Shown in pieces: positions 45,190 through 53,672 of a stretch of DNA of 64,000 nucleotides; the first letter of the stretch is position 1, and each line of letters opens with the position of its first letter. The stretch covers positions 434,001-498,000 of the forward strand of contig CAWFZT010000004.1 in assembly GCA_963820415.1 (NCBI GenBank), in the 5' to 3' direction. The notes under the pieces are model-generated. The model was not told the DNA's origin. It saw only the letters and a program-made list of their open reading frames with translations, and did not search any database. Origin of the DNA: CAWFZT01 sp963820415 (GTDB taxonomy: Bacteria; Chloroflexota; Anaerolineae; Anaerolineales; Anaerolineaceae). Position numbers and translations under genes: made by a program.

Positions 45190-45312
45190 TTTTTGATGAT
45201 CCCTTGGTAATTTTTAATTGATTGTACCATGAAGGAAAATCCATAAAAATGGATTGCATAAGAAACGTTTTCCGCCAGTGCACACCATTTTTGAGACTTT
45301 CCAGTTGTATCT

Positions 45313-47742
45313 CTACTCCAGCCGGACTTTGCGCAATCTCAGGCTGTTGGTGACCACAAATATGCTGCTGAAAGCCATGGCCGCGGCCGATAGCATGGGG
45401 TTGAGCAAACCGGCAGCCGCCACAGGGATGAGGATGACGTTATAGATCAATGCCCAGAACAGGTTTTGCCGGATGGTGGCCAATGTATATTTCGAGAGTC
45501 TTATGGCTCTGGCGACGCCGCGTAGGTCACCGCTGATCAAGGTGATAGGCGCGGCAGCCATGGCAATATCTGTCCCGGTGCCAATCGCCATGCCTACATC
45601 TGCCTGGGCCAGAGCGGGGGCGTCATTGATCCCATCGCCGACCATCGCGATCACCTGTTTTTTTCCCTGAAGCCGTTTGATTTCGAGGGTTTTCCCCTCC
45701 GGTAGGATTTCCGCCAGGACCTGGTCCACACCGACCTGGCGGGCGATCGCTTCCGCCGTATGCCGGTTATCGCCAGTGATCATTACTACCTGCAAGCCCG
45801 CCTGGTGCATCTTTTCAATCGCCTGGCGCGATTCTGGTTTTACTGTATCGGCGACTGCGATCAGACCTTTGATATCTCCGTTGACACTCACGAGCAAGGC
45901 CGTCCTGGCCTGGAATTGTATTCTATTGATGTCACTGGTCAGCCCATCCAGACGGAAGCTGTTAGTTTGAGCCATACGCAGGTTACCCACTGCCACCTGG
46001 AAACCGTCTACTTCAGCCTGCACGCCAAGCCCGGAAGTGGTCACGAAACCCTGGGGGTCGCTCAGCGCCAGGCCGCGGTTGCCTGCTTCGGCCAGTACGG
46101 CTTCTCCCAGCGGGTGCTCACTGCCTTTTTCCACACTGGCAGCCAGGCGCAGCAGCTCGTTTTCTCCTTCTGTAAAATCATTAACAATAATTTCGGTGAC
46201 GGCTGGCTGGCCGCGAGTGATCGTCCCGGTTTTATCCAGGATGACCACATTGACTTTTCCAGCTTTCTCCAGGGCTTCGCTGCTTCGGAAGAGGATGCCA
46301 GATTCGGCGCCCTTACCCGCGCCAACCATAATGGCTGTCGGAGTAGCCAATCCCATGGCGCACGGGCAGGCAATCACCAGCACCGCCACCAGGTTAATCA
46401 TGGCGCGCGTGAAAGCATTTACCTCAGAGCCGGCCAGCGGCGCCGGCACAAGGAAATACCAGACTAGGAAGGTGATCAAGGCCAGGCCGATCACGACCGG
46501 TACAAAAACCTCCGAGACTTGGTCGGCCAGCTTTTGGATCGGGGCCTTACTGCCTTGCGCTTCTTCAACCAGGTGGATGATTTGCGCCAGGGCGGTCGAT
46601 TTGCCGACCCTGGTTGCTTCAAAGCGGATCATTCCACTTTTATTCAGCGTCGCACCGATAACCGGGGCCCCGGGAATCTTTTCCACCGGCAGCGATTCGC
46701 CGGTAAGCATTGATTCGTCTACCGACGAACGACCTTCGGTGACAACCCCATCCGTGGGGATTTTTTCGCCTGGGCGGACGACTATCACATCGCCGACGAC
46801 AACCTCGTCAATTGGTAGGTCGCTCTCGATTCCGTTGTGTATCACACGGGCGGTTTTGGCGCGCAGCCCCATCAGCTTTTTGATGGCCTCACTGGTACGA
46901 CCTTTGGCCCGCGCTTCGAGGAACTTACCCAGCCGGATCAAGGTGATGATCACTGCCGCGGTCTCCAGATAGATGTGCCCATCCAGCCAGCCAAACACGA
47001 TGGGGAGCGAATACAGATAAGCGATGGACGATCCCATCGCAATCAATACATCCATGTTGGCAGATTTGTTACGTAACGCCTTAAACGCCCCGATATAGTA
47101 CTGCCAGCCGACATAGAACTGGACCGGGGTAGCCAGGAGCAACATCAGCCAATTCATCCAAGGCGCATAGCCAATGGACTGAGGTATCAGGTCAAAATCG
47201 CGGCCCATGCTGAGCAGGAACAAAGGCAGAGTGAAGAGCATTCCGACGATCAACAGTTTCTTTTGATGGGCAATCTCAACCTGACGCGCTTTGGCTTCAG
47301 CATCTTCAGTTTCTCCACCGGTTTCAACCGTGTCGAAGCCGGCCCGCTTGATTGCCTGACGAACCTCCGCCTGGCTGATCAGGGTTGGAATGTATTTCAG
47401 GCGCGCGTGTTCGGTCGTCAGATTGACCTGAACGTCCTCAACCCCTTCCAGCTTCAACAGGGCTTTTTCCAGGCGTTGAGAATCACTGCTGTCACTCAGG
47501 TGACGGATAGTAAAATCCGCTTCTCCCTGGGCTATGCCATATCCGGCTCTATTTACCCGGTGGATAATATCGTCCAGCGCCAGCTTAGAAGGGTCGAATT
47601 CGACCGTGGCGCGTTCGGAAGAGAGATTCACCACTGCTGTGGAAACGCCGTCCAGTTTCTTAAGATTCCTCTCAATGGTCGCCACGCAGTTGGCGCAGGT
47701 CATCCCCGTAATGGGCAGAACGATTTGCCTGGGTTCAGCCAT
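45313..47742 (-). CDS. copA: Copper-exporting P1B-type ATPase
   Basis: An 809-residue cation pump. The first metal-binding domain has GMTCANC (residues 13-19). A second HMA-like domain (about 77-140) has lost its CxxC (HLSDSSDSQRL). Eight membrane helices follow, with the ion-path motif IACPCAMGLATP, then LTGES, the phosphorylated DKTGTITRG, the SEHPLGEAV His-Pro and GDGINDAPAL. The C-terminus has LRLRKVRLE. The pattern MILVPVAAAGLLNPMLSAAAMAFSS matches Cu+ pumps. It starts two bases after copZ, and is the last gene of the csoR-copZ-copA operon. Confidence 0.94.
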   Translation of the reverse strand: MAEPRQIVLPITGMTCANCVATIERNLKKLDGVSTAVVNLSSERATVEFDPSKLALDDIIHRVNRAGYGIAQGEADFTIRHLSDSSDSQRLEKALLKLEGVEDVQVNLTTEHARLKYIPTLISQAEVRQAIKRAGFDTVETGGETEDAEAKARQVEIAHQKKLLIVGMLFTLPLFLLSMGRDFDLIPQSIGYAPWMNWLMLLLATPVQFYVGWQYYIGAFKALRNKSANMDVLIAMGSSIAYLYSLPIVFGWLDGHIYLETAAVIITLIRLGKFLEARAKGRTSEAIKKLMGLRAKTARVIHNGIESDLPIDEVVVGDVIVVRPGEKIPTDGVVTEGRSSVDESMLTGESLPVEKIPGAPVIGATLNKSGMIRFEATRVGKSTALAQIIHLVEEAQGSKAPIQKLADQVSEVFVPVVIGLALITFLVWYFLVPAPLAGSEVNAFTRAMINLVAVLVIACPCAMGLATPTAIMVGAGKGAESGILFRSSEALEKAGKVNVVILDKTGTITRGQPAVTEIIVNDFTEGENELLRLAASVEKGSEHPLGEAVLAEAGNRGLALSDPQGFVTTSGLGVQAEVDGFQVAVGNLRMAQTNSFRLDGLTSDINRIQFQARTALLVSVNGDIKGLIAVADTVKPESRQAIEKMHQAGLQVVMITGDNRHTAEAIARQVGVDQVLAEILPEGKTLEIKRLQGKKQVIAMVGDGINDAPALAQADVGMAIGTGTDIAMAAAPITLISGDLRGVARAIRLSKYTLATIRQNLFWALIYNVILIPVAAAGLLNPMLSAAAMAFSSIFVVTNSLRLRKVRLE

Positions 47743-47744
47743 AG

Positions 47745-47951
47745 TTATTTTGCAGGAGCGTAATCTATCTCAGTCAGCAGCTCTTCGATCTTTTCAGGGG
47801 TAGCAGGGGGCTCGTAGCCGATTATGACAGTCTTGGTGGCCAGGTCGGTCAACACGCTTTTCACCCCGGGTAGTTCGGATAATTCCGTATTGATGGTGTG
47901 AACACAATGATTGCACGAGATATTAGGGACTGAATAAGTGATACTGATCAT
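47745..47951 (-). CDS. copZ: Copper chaperone (HMA domain)
   Basis: A 68-residue soluble protein with one HMA fold. The metal site is NISCNHC with the typical VxxIxCxHC setting, followed by ELSELPGVKSVLTDLATKTVIIGY. It would carry Cu+ to CopA and to the CsoR repressor. AAGGAG precedes the ATG, 19 bases after csoR. Confidence 0.92.
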   Translation of the reverse strand: MISITYSVPNISCNHCVHTINTELSELPGVKSVLTDLATKTVIIGYEPPATPEKIEELLTEIDYAPAK

Positions 47952-47970
47952 TTTTTCTCCTTAAAAGTAA

Positions 47971-48240
47971 TCAAATTTTGTTAGCAGCCGAAAAAACTTC
48001 GGCAATTTCACCCAGCACGCGCTCTCGCTCCTCCGGGTCATCCCCACGCACGGCAGTCGTCAGGCAGCTATTGAGATGATTCTCGAGAATTTGCGAGCTG
48101 ACTTTATTCAGGGCAGCCTGGACGGCCTGGATCTGGCGAATGACATCGATGCAGTAGACGCCCTCTTCAAGCATATGTTCTATGCCGCGAATGTGACCTT
48201 CGACGGTTTTTAATCTGGCAAGCGCTTCTGGATTTTTCAT
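47971..48240 (-). CDS. csoR: Copper-sensing transcriptional repressor
   Basis: An 89-residue all-helical repressor of the CsoR/RcnR family. It contains LARLKTVEGHIRGIEHMLEEGVYCIDVIRQIQAVQAAL and ENHLNSC, giving the Cu+ ligands Cys-His-Cys. The ATG at 48240 (MKNPEALARLK) follows AAAGGGA; other in-frame ATGs at 48255 and 48258 lie inside the operator and the longer frame to 48339 reads through the promoter. Cu+ binding would release it from the operator and induce copZ and copA. Confidence 0.92.
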   Translation of the reverse strand: MKNPEALARLKTVEGHIRGIEHMLEEGVYCIDVIRQIQAVQAALNKVSSQILENHLNSCLTTAVRGDDPEERERVLGEIAEVFSAANKI

Positions 48241-48256
48241 GTTTTTCCCTTTCATC

Positions 48257-48318
48257 ATACCCCCCCCATGGGGGAGGGGGTATGGAATAAATATAACTAA
48301 TATTCTCCGTTTTGTCAA
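48257..48318 (-). promoter_or_regulatory. CsoR-controlled promoter and operator
   Basis: The -35 TTGACA (48313-48318) and -10 TATATT (48290-48295) are separated by 17 bases. Just after the -10, at 48257-48283, lies the palindrome ATACCCC ... GGGGTAT with a run of Cs, CATG and a run of Gs in the middle, which is the known form of a CsoR operator. A repressor bound there would cover the transcription start. Confidence 0.85.
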
Positions 48319-48415
48319 TAGCATTAGCGATCTTGACATGTTCCTTTTTCACCCATACCATTAATGGGAAGTGTGATATTTAATCTACCTGGCGATAACT
48401 CATCGAGGAGCTGAA

Positions 48416-49310
48416 ATGGATCAAATTCTGAATTAAAGACCTGCTGGTCAGGACTGTGATCGGTATCGATGAACACGAGCGATCCCAGCTGTGGGATGTC
48501 CTGATTAACCTGCTGATTTTTACCGATTTCAGCAGGCCAGGGCGGAGTGATGATATTAACGACTGCGTCAATTACGCCACTGTGGTTCAACAGGTGCAGG
48601 CGTTGGTGGAAAGAGCCACTCGCCACACGCTAGAGGCCCTGGCAGAAGATATTGCCCGGTTTTGCCTGGAAATACCTGGTGTCAACGGCGTAAAAGTAAG
48701 AGTAGAGAAACCCAACGCGGTTCATTTCGCCCGGCTGGTAGGTGTAGAAATTGAAAGGTACGCGGTGTCCAAACCGGTGGCTGCGAAGGACGATGAAAAC
48801 GGTCTTTCTACCACAACCACCGATTCGGCAAGGCCTGTCGGGCTTCGAGAATGGAAAATCAGGCCGGCCGTGGCGGGAGATATCCCCGCCCTGGTCGAGC
48901 TGAGGCTAGGTATGTTTCAAAGCATGGGATATTCCGACCCGGCTGAGTTGGAATGGTTGAGAAAAGAATTGTACGAATATATGGTCCACAAGCTGCCGTT
49001 AGGAGAGTATATGTCCTGGGTGGCGGATGTGAATGGCCAGGCAGTTGCCAGCGGAGGATTGGTGATCCACTCGGCCCCGCCAACCATTCGCAACCGGTGC
49101 GGTCTCGAAGGGTATGTCATGTCTGTCTTTACTGCCCCAGAATGGAGGAAACTAGGCATCGCACGTGCGATCATGACCGCCATCCTGGATTATTTGCGGA
49201 TGAAGAGTATCCCGGCAGTGACGCTGCGCGCCACAGAGCAGGGACGTCCTATGTATCTTTCTCTTGGATTTACGCCTGATGATAGAACGATGGCTTTAGA
49301 TATCAAATAA
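48416..49310 (+). CDS. Dihydroneopterin aldolase (FolB) fused to a GNAT acetyltransferase, one frame break
   Basis: Residues 1-118 are FolB-like: GIDEHERSQLWDVLINL, DDINDCVNYATVV, EALAEDIARFCLEIPGVNGVKVRVEKP and HFARLVGVEIER. This enzyme makes hydroxymethyldihydropterin for folate. Residues 135-297 are a GNAT domain with IRPAVAGDIPALVELR, MSVFTAPEWRKLGIARAIM (acetyl-CoA loop) and LRATEQGRPMYLSLGF. The first 14 bases of the coding region (MDQIL, after GAGGAG) are one base out of frame; dropping an A near 48431-48432 restores MDQILIKDLLVRTVIGID and gives 297 residues. The two-domain fusion is unusual. Start coordinates rest on the correction. Confidence 0.75.
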
Positions 49311-49315
49311 AGCCG

Positions 49316-50101
49316 TTATTCGACTTTTTTCCAATATTTACGTTTCCAACCATCACGCGGTTCTTCGAAACGCGACCAAGCGAAACCACGCGACAATAAG
49401 AAGTCGTGCACCTGATCGTCACGGTCGGCATTTCCCGGGCAGAGCAGGATCGACCCGCCCGGCCGGGTAACCCTGGTCAGCTCATTGTATTCATTTTCCG
49501 GTGCGTCGCCATAGACGTGACCGCCCATCGTTATATCGGCAAACCGGTCCGGAAATGGAAGAGAAGTGATCAGGCCATCCATGATAAAAACGTTACGAAA
49601 CCCTATCTGGCTGGCTTTTTGGCGCAAGTAATCGCGCAGGTTACCGACCGGCTCGACCGCATACACGGTCTTTGCCTTTTCGGCGGCTACCAGGGTCAAC
49701 CGGCCTGTTCCGGCGCCCACATCGATCACGACCTTATCTGTGAAATCTACGATGCCGGACATTTCTTGTGAATCCCAATTCAAGAAAGGCTGTGAATCGT
49801 AGACGGCTGGATCGGTGGCGTAAACTGCCAGGTCATCGATGGATTTCAGAACGACAATCTCGGCCTGGCGAGTTGTTTTCTGGACAGTACTGTCAGGCTT
49901 GCGGGACATGATCCAATTCAGCCAGCCTTCAATTTCCGGGCATTTATGGCGGATATACCATTCGACCGCTGGGTTGGCTTTGAGCGCCTTAGCCAGATCT
50001 TCTTCAGGAACCCAGCCGGGGAACCAGCTTAACTCCACCCGTTCCAGGAGGAGCAGGGTTTTAAAGGATAATTTCGAAACGTCCATCCATGCTCCAGACA
50101 T
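49316..50101 (-). CDS. SAM-dependent methyltransferase
   Basis: A 261-residue protein. The SAM site is DKVVIDVGAGTGRLTLVAAEKAKTVYAVEP (about residues 125-155), followed by NVFIMDGLITSLPFPDRFADITMGGHVYG, the class I (methyltransferase_11) pattern. About 110 N-terminal residues are of a separate type, with LSFKTLLLLERVELSWFPGW and the CPEIEGWLNWIM run. GGAGG precedes the ATG. Substrate unknown; a small molecule is more likely than DNA because no such motif is present. It converges with FolB-GNAT (five-base gap). Confidence 0.8.
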   Translation of the reverse strand: MSGAWMDVSKLSFKTLLLLERVELSWFPGWVPEEDLAKALKANPAVEWYIRHKCPEIEGWLNWIMSRKPDSTVQKTTRQAEIVVLKSIDDLAVYATDPAVYDSQPFLNWDSQEMSGIVDFTDKVVIDVGAGTGRLTLVAAEKAKTVYAVEPVGNLRDYLRQKASQIGFRNVFIMDGLITSLPFPDRFADITMGGHVYGDAPENEYNELTRVTRPGGSILLCPGNADRDDQVHDFLLSRGFAWSRFEEPRDGWKRKYWKKVE

Positions 50102-50281
50102 GCTTATATCCTCCGAAGACTAAGAAAAGAACTTAACACAGACCTTGGCACAACCCGCCAGGGCAGAATAAACACAGATAGAAGAGGATGATAAGGGATA
50201 AAGACATGCATTAAATATAGAAATTTTTTCTGAGACACCTTTTCTAGGTTCTATAGCCAATCAGGGATGTAAGTGCGGATC

Positions 50282-50710
50282 TTATTTTCTGAGGAATTTG
50301 CGATAATGTTCGAGGTTCTGCCGGCTGATCATAGAAAGTTCATCCGGTACTTCATCCGGAAAAAACCAGCCTATTTGGCTGCATTTTTCCGGTTCTTTGA
50401 TTTCCGGTTCCCCAGAAATAATCTGGCAAATGTAAGTGGGGGATACCCAGTGCTGTTTTTCATCGACCAGGATATGATCGACCACATCCAGCAGCTCGCC
50501 GACCTGGATGTCAATCCCGAACTCTTCACACATTTCACGGGTAAGCGCCAGCGCCAGGGTTTCGCCAAACTCCACCGATCCGCCAGGGAATTCCCACAGG
50601 CCGCGTTCATTTTTCGCCAATGGGCCACGCCGGGACAAAAAAAGCTGACCCTCAGGATTTACGATAATGGCGCCTACCCCAATCCCAATATAGTCAAAGC
50701 CGCGTTTCAT
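50282..50710 (-). CDS. NUDIX hydrolase
   Basis: A 142-residue pyrophosphohydrolase. The Nudix box is GGSVEFGETLALALTREMCEEFGI, a full GX5EX7REUXEEXGU match. The N-terminus MKRGFDYIGIGVGAIIVN starts directly at the first strand. No ribosome site precedes ATG 50710, and a TACAAT lies six bases upstream of it, so the mRNA may be leaderless. The substrate could be an oxidised or surplus nucleotide. A frame extension to 50773 is unlikely. Confidence 0.85.
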   Translation of the reverse strand: MKRGFDYIGIGVGAIIVNPEGQLFLSRRGPLAKNERGLWEFPGGSVEFGETLALALTREMCEEFGIDIQVGELLDVVDHILVDEKQHWVSPTYICQIISGEPEIKEPEKCSQIGWFFPDEVPDELSMISRQNLEHYRKFLRK

Positions 50711-50844
50711 AATATAATTGTATATCGATTTTGTTTCGCAAGTTGCGACTTTGTTTGAGCCGGGCTGGCTCAAACAATACAGCTTATCTTACCCTCTGCA
50801 ATATTATTTATTTGGTGAATTTATTGGGAGGCAATGGTATTGGT

Positions 50845-52161
50845 ATGCATAAGCTCACCCGGCGAAGATTCTTGACCACGGTCCTGGGGACTGCGGTGGT
50901 TATGGAAGCAGGCGCGCGCCTGGGGTGGCTTCCCGATCCGGTATTGCCGGTACAGGCCGGATCTTTCCCGTCGGTGGTGGCTGCCAGCGGAACAAATAAT
51001 GATAAAGCAGAAGCAATCCTCAGGTCGGCTTTAGACAATCTGGGCGGGATCGGGCGGTTCGTCAAACCAGGCCAGACAGTGGCCATCAAGCTGAACGCCA
51101 CCTGGGCCTTTCCACCGGGAACCGCGTCTTCAACCGACCCGGAGGTGTTGGCCGCTGTGGTAAAGATTGTCCAGGAAGCCGGGGCGGGAAGAATTATTGT
51201 CATGGATCATTGCTCGATTGAGCCTGGGGCGGCTGAGAGCTTGCGCGTAAATGGTATCGGTAAATTGGTCAAAACCCTGGGAGTCGAATCGACCTTCCCC
51301 GACCGCTTCAGCGGACCGGAAGAGCTGTACACCAAAATCAACCTACCGAACGGAAAAGCCTTTCAAAACCTGGGGGTAATCAAAGCGGCTACAGAAGCAG
51401 ACGTCCGCATAAACCTGGCGGTTGCCAAAACGCATAACGTGACGCGCATGACCATGTGTATGAAGCATATGATGGGTTTCTTGGAAAACCCTGGCTCATT
51501 GCATACTCGCCTGATGCAAGGGATCGTGGATATCAACGGCGAATCCGAAATAAAAGCCAATCTGCACATCCTGGAAGCCATTCGGGTGCGGGTTCCCTGG
51601 GGTCAATACCAGATGTGCGCTGGGCCGGAAACGGATATCACCAATCCCAAGGTGGTTAAACGGGTGAATCAAATTGTAGCAGGTATCGACCCGGTTCTAA
51701 TTGATGCGTATGGCAGCCAGACTTATTATTCATACGAGCCCAAAGAACTCCCTTACGTGAAAATGGCCGCAAATGCTGGATTAGGCGAGATTGACCTTGA
51801 TAAAGCGACCACCTCTGGATACCTGCAAACGGTTTCTGTGGGGCAGTTGCCGGCGGTGGTTGAGCCTACTCAGCCGGTGAGACCAACGGCTTCAACGGCG
51901 ATCACCCTCATCACGCCAACTTCTGGACCGGCAGCTACAACGACGCCGCTTCCAACCGAGGTTGAAGAGGCTGACCTGGGGGCTGAACCGGCAGCCAGCG
52001 CTGATTCCAGCCCAACCAGTCCAGATGTCGCCAGCCCGAACCAATTCCTGAACGGTGCATTGATCCCGGCCGCAGCCATTGTCACCGGAATCGGTCTGGC
52101 AGCCTGGCACAGGTTGATGAAACTGGATGAGAAAGACAACCATGCCCAACCGAAAGAGTGA
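50845..52161 (+). CDS. Tat-exported DUF362-domain protein
   Basis: A 438-residue protein. MHKLTRRRFLTTVLGTAVV is a twin-arginine signal. The DUF362 core (about 50-340) has VKPGQTVAIKLNATWAFPPGTASSTDPEVL and KTHNVTRMTMCMKHMMGF, then IDAYGSQTYYSYEPKELPYV. The family is often next to or fused to ferredoxins and has been linked to Fe-S or maturation roles, but no activity is settled. A Thr/Pro/Ala/Glu-rich linker (350-410) ends in a hydrophobic helix (about 412-430), so the protein is anchored at the C-terminus. Start ATG 50845; GGGAGG is 13 bases upstream. Confidence 0.8.
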   Translation: MHKLTRRRFLTTVLGTAVVMEAGARLGWLPDPVLPVQAGSFPSVVAASGTNNDKAEAILRSALDNLGGIGRFVKPGQTVAIKLNATWAFPPGTASSTDPEVLAAVVKIVQEAGAGRIIVMDHCSIEPGAAESLRVNGIGKLVKTLGVESTFPDRFSGPEELYTKINLPNGKAFQNLGVIKAATEADVRINLAVAKTHNVTRMTMCMKHMMGFLENPGSLHTRLMQGIVDINGESEIKANLHILEAIRVRVPWGQYQMCAGPETDITNPKVVKRVNQIVAGIDPVLIDAYGSQTYYSYEPKELPYVKMAANAGLGEIDLDKATTSGYLQTVSVGQLPAVVEPTQPVRPTASTAITLITPTSGPAATTTPLPTEVEEADLGAEPAASADSSPTSPDVASPNQFLNGALIPAAAIVTGIGLAAWHRLMKLDEKDNHAQPKE

Positions 52162-53656
52162 CTTAAGTAAACGTCGCCGCATAGTGAAAGTCTCCCGGAA
52201 GCTGGTGCAGGTCGGATTCTTATTCCTTTTCCTTTATCCATTCGTTCCGGTTATTTATCGAAGACTTACCTATTCTTCGGCGCCGACGTTTTCCTCGTGG
52301 CTGCTGCCCTGGGACCCTCTGCTGATGATCGGGCAGGCGGCTCACGCTGAATGGCTGCTGATGGTAATCGGAGCTCCATTGTTTCTGTTATCCATGTCGC
52401 TCATTGTGGGGCGGTTGTTTTGCGGCTGGATCTGCCCGATGGGTACCACCCTTGACCTGGTTCACTCCCTGACCGGCTGGCGCAGGTTCCGCCGGCGTAA
52501 ACTGTTGTCTGACCGCCGGGGGGTGCGCCGGAACGACTGGCTGCGCTATTATTTATTGTTGGCTATATTGGCAGGCGGTTTTATTTCAAGCCAGATGCTG
52601 GGCCTGTTTGACCCGCTGGTCATTTTTCAGCGTACTGCTACTACATTGATGAATAACATTTTTGCTACCCAGGAGACCAGGCTGCGGATTTATTTTTCTG
52701 TTATATCCCTCGTATTTATTGGTATGGCGGTGCTGGAATTTTGGCAACCCCGCTTCTGGTGTCGCAACCTGTGTCCGTTGGGGGCAATCATCGGCCTGGT
52801 TTCACGCTGGAGCCTCTTGAATCGTAGAGTGACATCAGATTGCACCAATTGTGGGGAATGTCTACGAATGTGCCCCATGCGGGCAATCCCACGTGAGGTG
52901 CATAACACCGATTATAGTGACTGTACTTTCTGCCTGGAGTGTGAAGGGGCCTGTCCTCAAGAGGGCATTTCGTTTGGGTTCGGATCTTTGGCGCTAAAAA
53001 CCTGGCAAAAGAATGAGACTGGACTTGACTCGGGTACAGTTCAACGCCGTCAGGGGCGATACATCCTTCCAAATAAGAAAAATGCTTCCCCAAGGTTATC
53101 CCGCCGGCGATTTATTGATGGCGTAGCTGCCGGTATGGCTGGTGCAGCTATCGTTCCTCTCATCGGGTTATCCTCACATACAGGGGTGATCCGCCCGCCA
53201 GGAGCGTTGCCGGAAGAGGAGTTTTTACGTACCTGTATTCTCTGTCAGGAATGCGTACGGGTCTGCCCTACTGGAGGACTGAAACCGACTTTTCTCGAAA
53301 GTGGCCTGGCAGGGATCGGCACCCCCCAACTGGTTTCACGGCAGGGCGCCTGTTCGATCAAGCCAAGCTGTCCGGATTTGTGCGGCAAAGTTTGTCCTAC
53401 TGGAGCGCTTCGACCAATCCGCCCTGAGCAGCTCAAGATTGGACTTGCCCGGGTTGATCACAATCTGTGCCTGGCCTGGGACCAGGGCACCAAATGCCTG
53501 GTGTGCGTTGAAGCCTGCCTTAACAATGCGGCCCAGGCCTACCAGGGGCGAGTAACCATCGATCCACAAAAATGTACCGGTTGTGGGCGTTGTGAAAGCG
53601 GCTGCCCGGTGGCTGGCAGCGCCATCAGGGTCTACCCGTTGGAAACAGTTTCATAG
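52142..53656 (+). CDS. NapH-like membrane ferredoxin fused to a NapG-like ferredoxin
   Basis: A 504-residue protein. About four membrane helices (20-42, 70-90, 130-152, 180-200) come first with the quinol-oxidase style motifs CGWICPMGTTLD and CRNLCPLGAIIG. Two 4Fe-4S motifs follow (CTNCGECLRMCP, CTFCLECEGACP). Then comes an internal twin-arginine stretch LSRRRFIDGVAAGMAGAA with a hydrophobic helix, and a second ferredoxin with CILCQECVRVCP, CPDLCGKVCP and CTGCGRCESGCP. This resembles NapH joined to NapG. The start overlaps DUF362 by 20 bases. It probably passes electrons from the quinone pool to an exported partner. Confidence 0.85.
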   Translation: MPNRKSDLSKRRRIVKVSRKLVQVGFLFLFLYPFVPVIYRRLTYSSAPTFSSWLLPWDPLLMIGQAAHAEWLLMVIGAPLFLLSMSLIVGRLFCGWICPMGTTLDLVHSLTGWRRFRRRKLLSDRRGVRRNDWLRYYLLLAILAGGFISSQMLGLFDPLVIFQRTATTLMNNIFATQETRLRIYFSVISLVFIGMAVLEFWQPRFWCRNLCPLGAIIGLVSRWSLLNRRVTSDCTNCGECLRMCPMRAIPREVHNTDYSDCTFCLECEGACPQEGISFGFGSLALKTWQKNETGLDSGTVQRRQGRYILPNKKNASPRLSRRRFIDGVAAGMAGAAIVPLIGLSSHTGVIRPPGALPEEEFLRTCILCQECVRVCPTGGLKPTFLESGLAGIGTPQLVSRQGACSIKPSCPDLCGKVCPTGALRPIRPEQLKIGLARVDHNLCLAWDQGTKCLVCVEACLNNAAQAYQGRVTIDPQKCTGCGRCESGCPVAGSAIRVYPLETVS

Positions 53657-53672
53657 CAACCTGGGAGCCAGG

